Source: Cellulomonas sp. URHD0024
Lineage (GTDB): Bacteria; Actinomycetota; Actinomycetes; Actinomycetales; Cellulomonadaceae
Direction: 5' to 3'
Assembly (NCBI RefSeq): GCF_000426185.1
Contig: NZ_AUEW01000013.1
Location: 61,729 to 125,728 of the forward strand
DNA: 64,000 nt
The notes below the pieces were generated by a model. That model searched no databases and was not told where the DNA came from. It was given only the letters and a program-made list of their open reading frames with translations. How positions within the stretch are numbered: position 1 is the stretch's first letter; each line of letters begins with the position of its first letter. Shown one piece after another: positions 17,320 to 26,605 of the stretch. Position numbers and translations under genes: made by a program.

Positions 17320-18263
17320 CCGCGGGCGACGACGTTCTTCAGCTCACTCCCGGCCAGGAACGCCACGAGGTTCTCGCTCACGAGCTCGCCCGCGCCGAGC
17401 GGTCTGCCTCCCGCTGCGTGGGGCGTGAGCAGGATCCGCGGTTCGGCCCAGAGCGGTGAGCCGGCCGGCAGCGGCTCCGTGTCGAAGACGTCCAGGGCTG
17501 CGCCCGCGATCAGGCCGTCGCGGACCGCACTCAGGAGCGCCTCCTCGTCGAGGACCGAACCCCGGCCCACGTTGACCACGAACGCGTGGTTCGGGAGCAG
17601 GTCGAAGACCGCGCGGTCGAGAACACGCGAGTTCTGGGGCGTCGCCGGCAGGAGCGAGACGAGGACGTCAGCCCGGGGGAGGGCATCGGGCAGGTCGAAG
17701 GTCGAGATGACGGGGTACCCGTGCCGGGTGCCCGCGGTCCGCGCGACGCCCTGTACCTCTGCGCCGAGCGCGGTCAGCAGCGGAGCGAGCCGTGCGGCGA
17801 TCGAGCCGAAGCCCCAGATCAGCACACGTGCTCCCGCCAGGCTGCGGAACTCCATACCCGGGCGGAACGCCTGCATGCCGCCGAGCTCGTGGGCCCACCG
17901 ATGCTCGTCCTGCGCGCGCACGCACTCGGGCAACCGGCGCGCGGCCGCCAGCAGCAGGGCGAGAGTGTGCTCGGCGACCGGTCCGTCGTGCAGACCGCGG
18001 CCCGAGGTGATGGTCACCTCCGGAGCGAACCCGGCAGCCAGCACCGCGTCCGGGCCCGCGGCGAGCGTCTGGACCCACCGCAGCCGGGTCAACCTGCGGG
18101 CGGCGTCCGACAGCTGGCGGTCCCCGTTGCCCCAGACGACGAGAGCCTCGGCGTCCAGCACGTCGTCGGGCAGCGGCTGGGCGATGTCGTAGCGGGCCAC
18201 CTGGACACCGGTCGGAACGGTCGGCGAATCGGACATCGATGAGGGCAGCAGCAGGGTAGTCAC
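17316..18263 (-). CDS. D-isomer-specific 2-hydroxyacid dehydrogenase
   Basis: 315-aa NAD(P)-dependent oxidoreductase with a flavodoxin-like substrate domain and Rossmann domain. Motifs: [18 protein letters not shown] near residue 92, glycine-rich [17 protein letters not shown] near 147, [20 protein letters not shown] near 222 (catalytic Arg region), a Glu in FDTEPL, and LTPHAAGG with the catalytic His near residue 283. GTG 18263 is taken as start, with CATCGT 6 nt upstream. It diverges from the response regulator, only 17 nt away. The substrate is not determined. Confidence 0.88.
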   Translation of the reverse strand: MTTLLLPSSMSDSPTVPTGVQVARYDIAQPLPDDVLDAEALVVWGNGDRQLSDAARRLTRLRWVQTLAAGPDAVLAAGFAPEVTITSGRGLHDGPVAEHTLALLLAAARRLPECVRAQDEHRWAHELGGMQAFRPGMEFRSLAGARVLIWGFGSIAARLAPLLTALGAEVQGVARTAGTRHGYPVISTFDLPDALPRADVLVSLLPATPQNSRVLDRAVFDLLPNHAFVVNVGRGSVLDEEALLSAVRDGLIAGAALDVFDTEPLPAGSPLWAEPRILLTPHAAGGRPLGAGELVSENLVAFLAGSELKNVVARG

Positions 18264-18268
18264 CTCGC

Positions 18269-18274
18269 TACGAT
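18269..18274 (+). promoter_or_regulatory. -10 hexamer TACGAT for the response regulator gene
   Basis: TACGAT with the 6-nt spacer GCCACC before GTG 18281. It overlaps the -10 of the divergent dehydrogenase gene (18270-18275, CATCGT on the minus strand). Confidence 0.5.
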
Positions 18275-18275
18275 G
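18270..18275 (-). promoter_or_regulatory. -10 hexamer CATCGT for the dehydrogenase gene
   Basis: CATCGT on the minus strand, 6 nt before GTG 18263, sharing 5 bp with the plus-strand -10 TACGAT. Confidence 0.4.
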
Positions 18276-18280
18276 CCACC

Positions 18281-18958
18281 GTGCCAGCCATCAGCGCTCC
18301 CGCAGTCGTCGAGGGGTGGCCCATCTCGGTGATGATCGTCGACGACCACGAGGTCGTGCGTCGCGGGATCGCGGAGGTCGTCGACCGTGCCGACGGCATG
18401 CGTGTCGTCGCGGAGGCGAGCTCGGTGGCCGAGGGGCTGCACCGGGCAGGTCTGGTACGACCCCAGGTCGTCCTCGTGGACCTGCTCCTGCCGGACGGCA
18501 CGGGTGTCGACCTGATGCTCGCCCTGCACCGGGCCCTCCCGGACACGCGTTCCATCGTGCTCACGTCGTTCGGTGACGAGGACGCCGTGGATGCGGCGCT
18601 GGAGGCCGGCGCCGTCGCGTTCCTGCTCAAGACCGTGCGCGGCAGCGAGATCGCCGACGCCATCCGAGCCGTGGCCGCGGGCCGGATCCTGCTCGACGAG
18701 CGGTCGGTGATCCGTCACCGCGGCGAGAACGGGGACCTGCGGAGCACCCTTACGCCGAGTGAGGCGCGCGTGGTCGACCTCATCGCGGACGGGCTGTCCA
18801 ACCGGGAGATCGCGGAGCGGCTCGGCGTCGTGGAGAAGACGGTGAAGAACCACACGACGTCGATCCTCGCCAAGATGGGTCTGCAGCGCCGGACGCAGGT
18901 CGCCGCCTGGGTGGCGTCGCGCAAGCACTCCGGTTGGCGTGGCGAGCCGAGCTCCTGA
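18281..18958 (+). CDS. NarL/LuxR-family response regulator, DevR (DosR)-like
   Basis: 225 aa: receiver domain about 15-135 with acidic pair VDDHE near residue 20, phospho-acceptor Asp 67 in LVDLLLPDG and the Lys in FLLKTV; then a LuxR helix-turn-helix from about 155 (LTPSEARVVDLIADGLSNREIAERLGV). The recognition helix stretch EKTVKNH and the tail AKMGLQRRTQVAA match mycobacterial DevR closely. It is convergent with the GAF histidine kinase gene (21 nt between stops), which is its probable partner. A DevR-type box lies before cydA. Leaderless GTG 18281. Confidence 0.88.
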   Translation: MPAISAPAVVEGWPISVMIVDDHEVVRRGIAEVVDRADGMRVVAEASSVAEGLHRAGLVRPQVVLVDLLLPDGTGVDLMLALHRALPDTRSIVLTSFGDEDAVDAALEAGAVAFLLKTVRGSEIADAIRAVAAGRILLDERSVIRHRGENGDLRSTLTPSEARVVDLIADGLSNREIAERLGVVEKTVKNHTTSILAKMGLQRRTQVAAWVASRKHSGWRGEPSS

Positions 18959-18979
18959 CGCCTGCGTCGACCCCTCTGG

Positions 18980-20656
18980 TCAGGACAGAGGTGCCGACCA
19001 CGCGAGCAGCGTGCCGACACCGTCGTGCACGGGTCGCACCGCGAACGTCCCTTCCCGCGCACGTGCCCGCGAAGCGAGATTCACTGTCCCCGACCGGCGC
19101 GCGGGGTCCGCCGGGATGCCGATGCCGTCGTCCTGCACCTCGACGAGCACCGCAGACGGGGTCACGACGAGCCGTACGGCGACGGCATGGGCCTCGGCGT
19201 GCCGGGCGGCGTTGGCGAGCGCCTCGCGCACGACGGCGACGACGTCCGAGGCCAGAGATCCACCGACGCGTTCGTCGAGCCGGTCCTCGTCGAGGTCGCC
19301 CTCCGTCGCCGTCGTGCCGTCCAGCGTCGCGACGAACCGAGGTGCGAACCCGAGCCCGGTCCGCGCGAGCTCGACCTCGCGCCGCAGGCGGGCGACGAGC
19401 CCGACGCTGCCGTCCGGGTCGCGCAGGTCGTGCACGATGTGCCGGATCTCGCGGACCGAGCCGTCGACGTTCTCCAGCGCGAGGTCCACGACGTCGGTCA
19501 GCTCGGCGGGGTCGACGCCGCGGGCGGCACGGCGGCGCACCGTCTCGAGCTGCAGGCCGGTGGCGAAGAGCTGCTGGATCGCGAGGTCGTGCAGGTCCCG
19601 GGCGATCCGCTCGCGTTCGTCGACGAGTGCCGCCGCGTCCTCGGCGGCCCTCGCCTGAGCGAGGACGTAGGCGAGCGCGGCCCGCTGGGAGAACGACACG
19701 GCGGTAGCCAGGTCGGCGTCGTCGAACTGGGGCCCACCCGTCGCGCGGAGCAGGATCAGCACGCCGAGGCCGCGGCCGGGCGCGTGGAACGGGGCGAACA
19801 GTGCCGGCCCGAACGCACGCATGACCGGCGAGGCGACGGTCTCGGCATCCTGGAGCGACGGGATCCTCATCCCCGTGCCGGTCACGAGGACCAGGTCGGC
19901 CCGCGAACCGGTCGGCATGGGCGTGCCGACCAGGCGCTCGCCGTCCTGACCGACCGCCAGCTCGACGATCAGCTCGCCTCCGACCCCGGGCAGCGCGAGC
20001 GCGACGGTCTGGGCCTCGCCCACCTCACGGGCGGTCGACGCGATGTGCCGGAGCGCGTCTTCGGCGTCCACACCCTCCAGGAGCATGGTCGTGATCGCCT
20101 GCTCGGCCCGCAGCCAGGTCTCTCGACGCTCGGCCTCGGCGTACAGCTGGGCGTTGCCGACCGCGGCACCAGCGGCGCCGGCGAGCGCCGCGACGATCTT
20201 CTCGTCGGCGGCCGTGAAGGGCACCGGCTTGCCGGCGAGGTACAGGTGGCCGAACACGCGAGAGCCGACGTGCAGGGTTGCGCCCAGGAACGAGCCCGGC
20301 GCCGGTGCACCCGTGTGCGGGAAGCCGTCGAACGACGGGTGCTCGCGCAGGTCGACGAGTCGATGTGCTCCCTCGGTCGGGAGGGCACCCAGGACCGCGG
20401 GGCGCTGCGGTCCGTCCCGCAGTGCCTTGGCGAGCGCGCCGGCCTCGCCGGTCCGGACGAACGTGATCGACCGGCCGTGCGAGTCGCGCACGTCGATCGC
20501 GCCGTACCGTGCCCCGGTGAGCCGTGCGCTGACCCGCACGAACCGGTCGAGGACCGCCTCGAGGTCGAGCTCGCCGGCCACTGCCACCATGGCGTCGAGC
20601 AGCTCGTCGAGCGCCTCGGCGCTGAGGTCGGAGCCGGACGCCACCTCGTCACGCAC
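18980..20656 (-). CDS. Two-GAF sensor histidine kinase, DevS (DosS)-like
   Basis: 558-aa soluble kinase: GAF-A about residues 25-165, GAF-B about 190-335, HisKA_3 dimer domain with phospho-acceptor His 356 in RDLHDLAIQQL, then a HATPase domain with EALANAARHAEA and DDGIGIP. GAF-A carries DLREHPSFDGFPHTGAPAPGS followed by FLGATLHVGSRVFGHLYL, the region that in DevS holds the haem pocket; the haem ligand itself cannot be assigned by eye. GTG 20656 overlaps the cydC stop by 8 nt, so the kinase is the last gene of the cyd operon. Its likely target is the convergent DevR-like regulator. Confidence 0.88.
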   Translation of the reverse strand: MRDEVASGSDLSAEALDELLDAMVAVAGELDLEAVLDRFVRVSARLTGARYGAIDVRDSHGRSITFVRTGEAGALAKALRDGPQRPAVLGALPTEGAHRLVDLREHPSFDGFPHTGAPAPGSFLGATLHVGSRVFGHLYLAGKPVPFTAADEKIVAALAGAAGAAVGNAQLYAEAERRETWLRAEQAITTMLLEGVDAEDALRHIASTAREVGEAQTVALALPGVGGELIVELAVGQDGERLVGTPMPTGSRADLVLVTGTGMRIPSLQDAETVASPVMRAFGPALFAPFHAPGRGLGVLILLRATGGPQFDDADLATAVSFSQRAALAYVLAQARAAEDAAALVDERERIARDLHDLAIQQLFATGLQLETVRRRAARGVDPAELTDVVDLALENVDGSVREIRHIVHDLRDPDGSVGLVARLRREVELARTGLGFAPRFVATLDGTTATEGDLDEDRLDERVGGSLASDVVAVVREALANAARHAEAHAVAVRLVVTPSAVLVEVQDDGIGIPADPARRSGTVNLASRARAREGTFAVRPVHDGVGTLLAWSAPLS

Positions 20657-22409
20657 GAGCCGTCCCCCCGCCCTCGCTCTCGAGCTCCAGCGCCACACGG
20701 TAGTCGGGAACGCTTGCCCGCAGGTCTGCGTGGGTGCCGCGGGCCTGCACCCGCCCGTCCTGGAGCCAGAGCACGTCGTCCGCCGCGCCGAGGGGGCTCA
20801 GGCGGTGCGTCACCACGACGACTCCTCGGGGATCGCGCAGGAGGTCGGTGACCAGGGCATCAGCGGTGGCGGGGTCGAGGTGCTCGGCCGGCTCGTCGAG
20901 AAGCAGCAGGGGTGCCGACGAGAGCAGTACGCGAGCGACGAGCAGGCGTCGGCGCTCGCCGCCGGAGACGGTTCGTGCGTCGGGTCCCAGCACGGTGTCC
21001 AGGCCCTGCGGCAGGCCGGCCAGCCAGGCGCCCAGGGCGACGCGGTCGAGGACTGCGGTCGCCTCCTCGCGCGTCACGTCGCCGCGTGCGACGCGCAGGT
21101 TCTCCAGGACCGTCGTGCCGAACACGTGCGCGTCCTCGGTGCCGACCAGCACGGTGGCAGCGACCGCCTCCCGGCCGTAGTGCGAGATCTCGGCTCCGTC
21201 GAGCACCAGCGTGCCCGAGCGTTCCGGCAGCAGGCCGGCCAGCGTCAGCAGCGTCGTCGTCTTCCCTGTCCCCGAGGGGCCGACGATCGCGACCGACCGC
21301 CCCGGCCGCAGGGCGAGGTCGAGGCCGGCCACGACGGTCGGGCCGTCCGGCCAGGCGCAGGCGAGGTCGGTCGCGACGAGGTCGGGCAGCGGCCGACGCG
21401 CATCGTCCTGCATCGAGCCGGCGCCGCCGGTCCCGCCCGTCGCGGCTGAGTCGTCGAGGAGTGCGAGCACCCGCGCCGCGGCGGCGCGCGAGCGGTGCAC
21501 CTGGACCATGGCGGCGGGCAGGAGCGCGGTCGCCTCGAACGCGGCGAGCGGGGTCAGCACGATCACCGCGAGGTCGACGGCCGCGAGTCGACCCGCAGTG
21601 ACGGCCGGGATGCCCGTGACGAGGGCGGCGAGCACCGCGAGACCGACCGCCAGCTGGCCCAGGCCCGCGGCGATCGCCGCCGACGGCGCGCCGCGGTCGG
21701 TGGCCTCGGCTATCTGGCCGTCCGCCGTGCGCAGCGCGGTCATCTCCGTGGGAACCCGGCCGGCCACTGCGAGCGGCCCGGCGTCGTCGAGCAGCCCGAG
21801 CGCCGCAGCGGTCATGTCCGCGTGCCCCTGCACGGCGCGCTGCTCGCTGATCCGCGCGCCCCGAGAGGCGAGCGCCGGCGCGACGACGCCGGCGAGGACC
21901 AGGCAGGCGGCCAACGCCAGCCCGGCGGGTGGCCAGAACAGGCACATGACGACGGAGGTGAGCAGCCCGAGAAGGGCGGCGACCCCGATCGGCAGCAGCC
22001 CGCGGACGACGACGTCACCGACCGCGTCGACGTCGGCACCGACCCGGGCGAGCAGGTCGCCGCGACGCAGCCGCAGCAGCGACTCCGTCCGGCCGACGGC
22101 GAGCCGGTCGTAGAGCGTGGTGCGCAGCCGGGTCATGCCGCGCAGCGCGACATCGTGCGACACGAGGCGCTCGACGTAGCGCAGCACCCCGCGACCGACT
22201 CCGAACGCACGGACGGCGACCGTGGCGACGGACAGCTCCAGCACGGGTGGCATCTGCGACGCGCGGGCGATCAGCCAGGCCGCCGTTCCGGCGAGCGCGA
22301 CCGCGCAGCCGAGCGCGAGGGTGCCGAGCAGCAGGGCGAGCGCGACGCGGCGACGGTCGACGTCGAGCAGCCCGACCGCACGGCGCAGCGTTCCCCGGGG
22401 CGGCGTCAT
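20649..22409 (-). CDS. cydC: CydC-type ABC exporter subunit of cytochrome bd assembly
   Basis: 586 aa: about six membrane helices in the first 300 residues (e.g. VALALLLGTLALGCAVALAG), then an ATPase with Walker A GPSGTGKTTT near residue 372, signature VSGGERRRLLVARVLL and Walker B LLLLDEPAEHLD. CydDC exports thiols/haem-linked reductant needed to assemble cytochrome bd. ATG 22409 overlaps the cydD stop (ATGA). A longer open frame through both genes is a shadow and not a fusion protein. Confidence 0.92.
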   Translation of the reverse strand: MTPPRGTLRRAVGLLDVDRRRVALALLLGTLALGCAVALAGTAAWLIARASQMPPVLELSVATVAVRAFGVGRGVLRYVERLVSHDVALRGMTRLRTTLYDRLAVGRTESLLRLRRGDLLARVGADVDAVGDVVVRGLLPIGVAALLGLLTSVVMCLFWPPAGLALAACLVLAGVVAPALASRGARISEQRAVQGHADMTAAALGLLDDAGPLAVAGRVPTEMTALRTADGQIAEATDRGAPSAAIAAGLGQLAVGLAVLAALVTGIPAVTAGRLAAVDLAVIVLTPLAAFEATALLPAAMVQVHRSRAAAARVLALLDDSAATGGTGGAGSMQDDARRPLPDLVATDLACAWPDGPTVVAGLDLALRPGRSVAIVGPSGTGKTTTLLTLAGLLPERSGTLVLDGAEISHYGREAVAATVLVGTEDAHVFGTTVLENLRVARGDVTREEATAVLDRVALGAWLAGLPQGLDTVLGPDARTVSGGERRRLLVARVLLSSAPLLLLDEPAEHLDPATADALVTDLLRDPRGVVVVTHRLSPLGAADDVLWLQDGRVQARGTHADLRASVPDYRVALELESEGGGTARA

Positions 22410-24040
22410 ACCGGCACGGCTCTGTCGATGCTGGCACCGACCTCGACGACGACGTCGGCACAGGCCACGAGCGCGGGCCGGTGCGCCACGAGCAGTACCG
22501 TGCGCCCGGCCTCCCGCAGCGCCCGGATGGTGTCGAGGACCACCCTCTCGCCGGCGGCGTCGAGGTGCGCGGTCGGCTCGTCGAGGATCACCAGCGGTGC
22601 GTCCGAGACCAGTGCCCTGGTCAGGGCGACCCGCTGCCGCTGGCCGAGGCTGAGGCCCGCCCCGCCGCGTCCGAGCTCGGTCTGCCAGCCGTCCGGCACG
22701 CTGGCCAGCACCGCGTCGAGGCCCGTGAGGGCGGCCGCTGCGGCGTTCGAGCTCCCGACGACAGACGCGACCGTGCCCGGCTCCAGGACGGGCCGCTGGG
22801 GGAGCCACGACACCTGCGACCAGAAGGTCGCGGGGTCGATCTCCGACAGGTCGAGCGCCCCCACGGTCACGGAGCCCTCGTCCGGCCGGACGAGGCCGAG
22901 CAGGACGTCGACGGCCGTCGACTTTCCCACGCCGCTCGGCCCGGTCAGAGCGACGACGGCGCCGGGGTGGATCGACAGGTCGAGACCGGCGGGCGTGCAT
23001 CCGCCGGACGTCCGGACGCCGACCGCGGTGAGGGTGATCGTGGCGGTGCGCAGGTCGGGGGCCGGTTCGACGCCCGCCGGCGGCAACGGCGTCTCCAGGA
23101 CGGCGAACGCCTGCGCGGCTGCCGCGACTCCGTCGGCCGCCGCGTGGAACTGCGCGCCCACCTGGCGCAGCGGCAGGAAGACCTCGGGCGCGAGGACGAG
23201 CACCGCGATCCCGGTGGTGAGCGCGAGGTCTCCGGCGACGAGTCGCAGCCCGATCGCGACCGCGACGAGCGCGACGGAGAGCGTGGTCAGCAGCTCCAGC
23301 ACCATGCCGGACAGGAAGGCGATCCGCAGCGTTCCCATGGTCGCCTCGCGGTGGGCGTCGCCGAGCGCCCGCACCCGAGCCCCCTGCCCACGCTCGCGAC
23401 CGTGCGCGCGCAGCGTGGGCAACCCGGCCAGCAGATCGAGCACCTGCGCGCCCAGCCGCTGCATGGTGACCAGGCCCCGCTCCGAACGACCTTGGGTCAG
23501 CTTGCCGACGAGGATCATGAAGATCGGGACGAGCGGAAGAACGCCGACCATGATCGCGGCGGAGATCCAGTCCAGGCCGAGCACGACCAGCAGGACCCCG
23601 GGCGTCACGGTCGCGGCCAGCAGGAGCTGCGGGAGGTACCGGACGAAGTACGGCTGCAGGTTGTCGAGCCCCCGGGTCGCGAGGGTGACCACACCCGGAC
23701 CCTCGCCGGACGCCAGCCAGCGTGGTCCGAGCGCGACCGCGTGCTCGACCACCTGCTCGCGCAGCTCGGCGATCGTCGCCGTCGCCGCGCGATGAGCGAA
23801 GCGTTCCTGCCCGCTCGTGACCAGCACCCGTGCGCCGACGACGGCCGCGAGCCACGCGATCGTCGGCCGGAGCGAGGCCAGGGTCGCACCGTCGTGCACC
23901 GCGCCTCCCAGGGCGTGCGCGAGCAGCAGCGCCTGGCAGACGACGAGAGCCGCCGTCGCGACCCCGAACCCGGTGGTGAGGAAGACGTATCCCCGAGCGG
24001 AGCGGGCGTACCGCAGCAGCCGCGGGTCGAGCGGCCTCAC
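22406..24040 (-). CDS. cydD: CydD-type ABC exporter subunit of cytochrome bd assembly
   Basis: 544 aa: membrane domain about 15-310 (FLTTGFGVATAALVVCQALLLA near residue 20; VLLVVLGLDWISAAIMVGVLPLVPI near 150), ATPase domain with Walker A GPSGVGKSTA near residue 360, signature LSLGQRQRVALTRAL and Walker B PLVILDEPTAHLD. Forms the heterodimer CydDC with the next gene. GTG 24040 overlaps the cydB stop by 4 nt; its own stop overlaps cydC. Confidence 0.92.
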   Translation of the reverse strand: MRPLDPRLLRYARSARGYVFLTTGFGVATAALVVCQALLLAHALGGAVHDGATLASLRPTIAWLAAVVGARVLVTSGQERFAHRAATATIAELREQVVEHAVALGPRWLASGEGPGVVTLATRGLDNLQPYFVRYLPQLLLAATVTPGVLLVVLGLDWISAAIMVGVLPLVPIFMILVGKLTQGRSERGLVTMQRLGAQVLDLLAGLPTLRAHGRERGQGARVRALGDAHREATMGTLRIAFLSGMVLELLTTLSVALVAVAIGLRLVAGDLALTTGIAVLVLAPEVFLPLRQVGAQFHAAADGVAAAAQAFAVLETPLPPAGVEPAPDLRTATITLTAVGVRTSGGCTPAGLDLSIHPGAVVALTGPSGVGKSTAVDVLLGLVRPDEGSVTVGALDLSEIDPATFWSQVSWLPQRPVLEPGTVASVVGSSNAAAAALTGLDAVLASVPDGWQTELGRGGAGLSLGQRQRVALTRALVSDAPLVILDEPTAHLDAAGERVVLDTIRALREAGRTVLLVAHRPALVACADVVVEVGASIDRAVPV

Positions 24041-25098
24041 CCCTTGGCTGCGGGCTGGGGCTGCTCGACCTTGTCGAACGTGAGGCCCGTGTGCTCGGGG
24101 ATGCTCGACGTCGAGATGCGCTTGCGGAACACCCAGTACGTCCAGCCCTGGTAGAGCACGACGATCGGCGTCAGGACCACGGCGACCCAGGTCATGACGA
24201 CGAGTGTGTAGTGCGTCGAGGACGCGTTGTCGATGGTCAAGGAGTTGGCCGGGTCGAACGCGGGCATGACGTCCGGGTACATCGAGCCGAAGATCAGCAC
24301 GACGGCGGAGACGATGGCCACGGCGGACGCGGTGAAGGCGAGCCCTTCTCGACGACCGCGTGCAGCCACCACCACCACGACGAGCGAGATCGCGGCGGCC
24401 GCGACGGCGATCCAGGTCCACGCGACCGAGTACGCGATCTGCGCCCACACCGCCCAGGAGCCCGCCACGACCAGCGTCAGGATCGACGACCGAGCGGCGA
24501 ACGCGCCGGCCCGTTCCCGGATGTCGCCGTCGGACTTCAGTGCCAGGAACACCGCTCCGTGCGTCAGGAAGAGGAGCAGGGTGGTGGCCCCGCCGAGCAG
24601 CGCGAACGGGTTGAGCAGGGTCCAGAACCCGCCGACGTACTGGTGGTCCGCGTCGAGCTCGACCCCGCGCACGAGATTGGCGAACGCGACGCCCCACAGC
24701 AGCGAGGGAACCCAGGACCCGACCATCAGCGCGCCGTCGGCGAGCGAGCGCCACCGGTCGTCGTTGATCTTCCCGCGCCACTCGAAGGCCACGACCCGCA
24801 CGATCAACGCCAGCAGGATGAGCAGCAGCGGCAGGTAGAAGCCGCTGAACATCGTGGCGTACCACTCCGGGAACGCCGCGAACGTGGCGCCGCCGGCGGT
24901 GAGCAGCCAGACCTCGTTGCCGTCCCAGGTGGGGCCGATGGTGTTGATCATGACGCGGCGGTCGCGGTCACGGGCGGCACGGTCCCCGCGCGCCATGAGC
25001 CCGAGCAGTATCCCGACGCCGAAGTCGAAGCCCTCGAGCACGAGGTAGCCGGTCCACAGGACCGCGATCAGCAGGAACCAGACGACGTTCAGATCCAT
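24037..25098 (-). CDS. cydB: Cytochrome bd ubiquinol/menaquinol oxidase subunit II
   Basis: 353-aa multi-pass membrane subunit of the high-affinity terminal oxidase. N-terminus MDLNVVWFLLIAVLWTGYLVLEGFDFG, then GPTWDGNEVWLLTAGGATFAAFP near residue 52, both family signatures, with about eight membrane helices. ATG 25098 has a GAGAGG ribosome site. 13 nt after cydA and overlapping cydD by 4 nt. Confidence 0.96.
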   Translation of the reverse strand: MDLNVVWFLLIAVLWTGYLVLEGFDFGVGILLGLMARGDRAARDRDRRVMINTIGPTWDGNEVWLLTAGGATFAAFPEWYATMFSGFYLPLLLILLALIVRVVAFEWRGKINDDRWRSLADGALMVGSWVPSLLWGVAFANLVRGVELDADHQYVGGFWTLLNPFALLGGATTLLLFLTHGAVFLALKSDGDIRERAGAFAARSSILTLVVAGSWAVWAQIAYSVAWTWIAVAAAAISLVVVVVAARGRREGLAFTASAVAIVSAVVLIFGSMYPDVMPAFDPANSLTIDNASSTHYTLVVMTWVAVVLTPIVVLYQGWTYWVFRKRISTSSIPEHTGLTFDKVEQPQPAAKG

Positions 25099-25111
25099 GG
25101 CCGGGTTCCTC

Positions 25112-26605
25112 TCAGTAGGCGAACGACAGCGGACGCTCAGCAGCATCCGGGTCGATGTGGTTGTCGGGGTTGTCGGGGCTGTGGTCGCGCTCGGAGTCCG
25201 CGACGCCCTCGATGGTGTAGCGGTGCATCAGGCGGTACCAGAACACCGCGAGCACGCCGTAGAGGAGCGTGAACGCGATCAGCGACGTGGCCACGGTTCC
25301 CGCGCTGACGACCGTGGACACCCCGTGCTGCGTCAACAGCCAGACGCCGTCGACCCCTGACGGGTTGGGCGCGACCACCCAGGGTTGGCGGCCCATCTCG
25401 GTGAAGACCCAGCCGAAGGACGACGCCAGGAACGGGGTCGCGAGCGCGACGATCGCCAACCGGCCGATCCACGGGCTCCCGCTGACCCGCCCACGACGGG
25501 TCACCCAGAACGCGAAGACCGCGAGCGCCGCCGAACCGAGGCCGAAGCCGATCATCAGGCGGAACGACCAGTACGTGATCGCGAGGTTGGGCTGGTAGGA
25601 GATCGGGTTGCCTGCGTCGTCGGTGAACCCGTACTTCTCCTCGTACTGCTTCTGCAGGTCCTGCACGCCGGGGAGCGGGGCACTCCAGTCCCCGCTGGCC
25701 AGGAACGACGTGAGCCCGGGAATCTCGATGATGTGGTTGACGCCCTCGCACGAGTTGCTGAGGTCACCGATGGCCAGCAGCGAGAACGACGCACCGTCCA
25801 CGGTCTCGCACAGGGCCTCGGCCGACGACATCTTCATCGGCTGCTGCTGGAACATCAGCTTGGCCTGCTGGTCGCCGCTCAGCGCGACCCCGACTCCCGC
25901 GAGGAACATGACGACGACGCCCAGGACGACGGCGGGGCGGTAGACGTCGCGTGCCTTGTCGACCTGCCCGGCGCGCACCAGACGCACCATCCACCACGCC
26001 GCGATCCCGGCGACGAAGGTGCCCGCCGTGAGGAAGGCCGCCGTGATGGTGTGCGGGAACGCCGCCCACAGCGTCGAGTTGGTGAGCACGGCGCCGATGT
26101 CGTTCATCTCGGCGCGGCCGGTCGCCTCGTTCCAGACGGCGCCGACCGGGTGCTGCATCCAGGAGTTGGCCGCGAGGATGAAGAACGCCGACAGGTTGGT
26201 GGACAGCGCGACGGCCCAGATGGTGGCCAGGTGGATCTTCTTGGGGAGCTTGTCCCACCCGAAGATCCACAGCCCGAGGAACGTGGACTCGACGAAGAAC
26301 GCGGCGAGTGCCTCCATGGCCAGGGGCGCCCCGAAGACGTCCCCGACGAACCGCGAGTACTCCGACCAGTTCATGCCGAACTGGAACTCCTGCACGATGC
26401 CGGTCGCCACACCGATCGCGAAGTTGATCAGGAGGAGCTTGCCGAAGAACTTGGTCAGCCGCAGCCAGCGCTCGTTGCCCGTGACCACCCAGATGGTCTG
26501 CATGATCGCGACCAGCGGTGCAAGCCCGATCGTGAGCGGCACGAAGATGAAGTGGTAGACGGTCGTGGCGCCGAACTGTAGGCGGGCCAGGTCGAGCGGG
26601 TCCAC
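25112..26605 (-). CDS. cydA: Cytochrome bd ubiquinol/menaquinol oxidase subunit I
   Basis: 497-aa catalytic subunit holding haems b558, b595 and d; reduces O2 to water without proton pumping. The haem b595 axial His is residue 18 in TTVYHFIFVPL; further marks are EFQFGMNWSEYSRFVGDVFGAPLA split around residue 75, HPVGA near 155, and GRQPWVV near 400. The Q loop is short, as in Gram-positive enzymes. GTG 26605 is preceded by GGAGG at a good distance. First gene of cydA-cydB-cydD-cydC-kinase. A DevR-like box and -10 lie upstream. Confidence 0.96.
   Translation of the reverse strand: MDPLDLARLQFGATTVYHFIFVPLTIGLAPLVAIMQTIWVVTGNERWLRLTKFFGKLLLINFAIGVATGIVQEFQFGMNWSEYSRFVGDVFGAPLAMEALAAFFVESTFLGLWIFGWDKLPKKIHLATIWAVALSTNLSAFFILAANSWMQHPVGAVWNEATGRAEMNDIGAVLTNSTLWAAFPHTITAAFLTAGTFVAGIAAWWMVRLVRAGQVDKARDVYRPAVVLGVVVMFLAGVGVALSGDQQAKLMFQQQPMKMSSAEALCETVDGASFSLLAIGDLSNSCEGVNHIIEIPGLTSFLASGDWSAPLPGVQDLQKQYEEKYGFTDDAGNPISYQPNLAITYWSFRLMIGFGLGSAALAVFAFWVTRRGRVSGSPWIGRLAIVALATPFLASSFGWVFTEMGRQPWVVAPNPSGVDGVWLLTQHGVSTVVSAGTVATSLIAFTLLYGVLAVFWYRLMHRYTIEGVADSERDHSPDNPDNHIDPDAAERPLSFAY

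Noticed and set aside
20649..23855. A 1068-aa open frame running through cydC into cydD territory
   Set aside because: The upstream part is Arg/Gly/Pro shadow; CydC homology starts at ATG 22409, and cydD is in another frame with its own full-length ORF.
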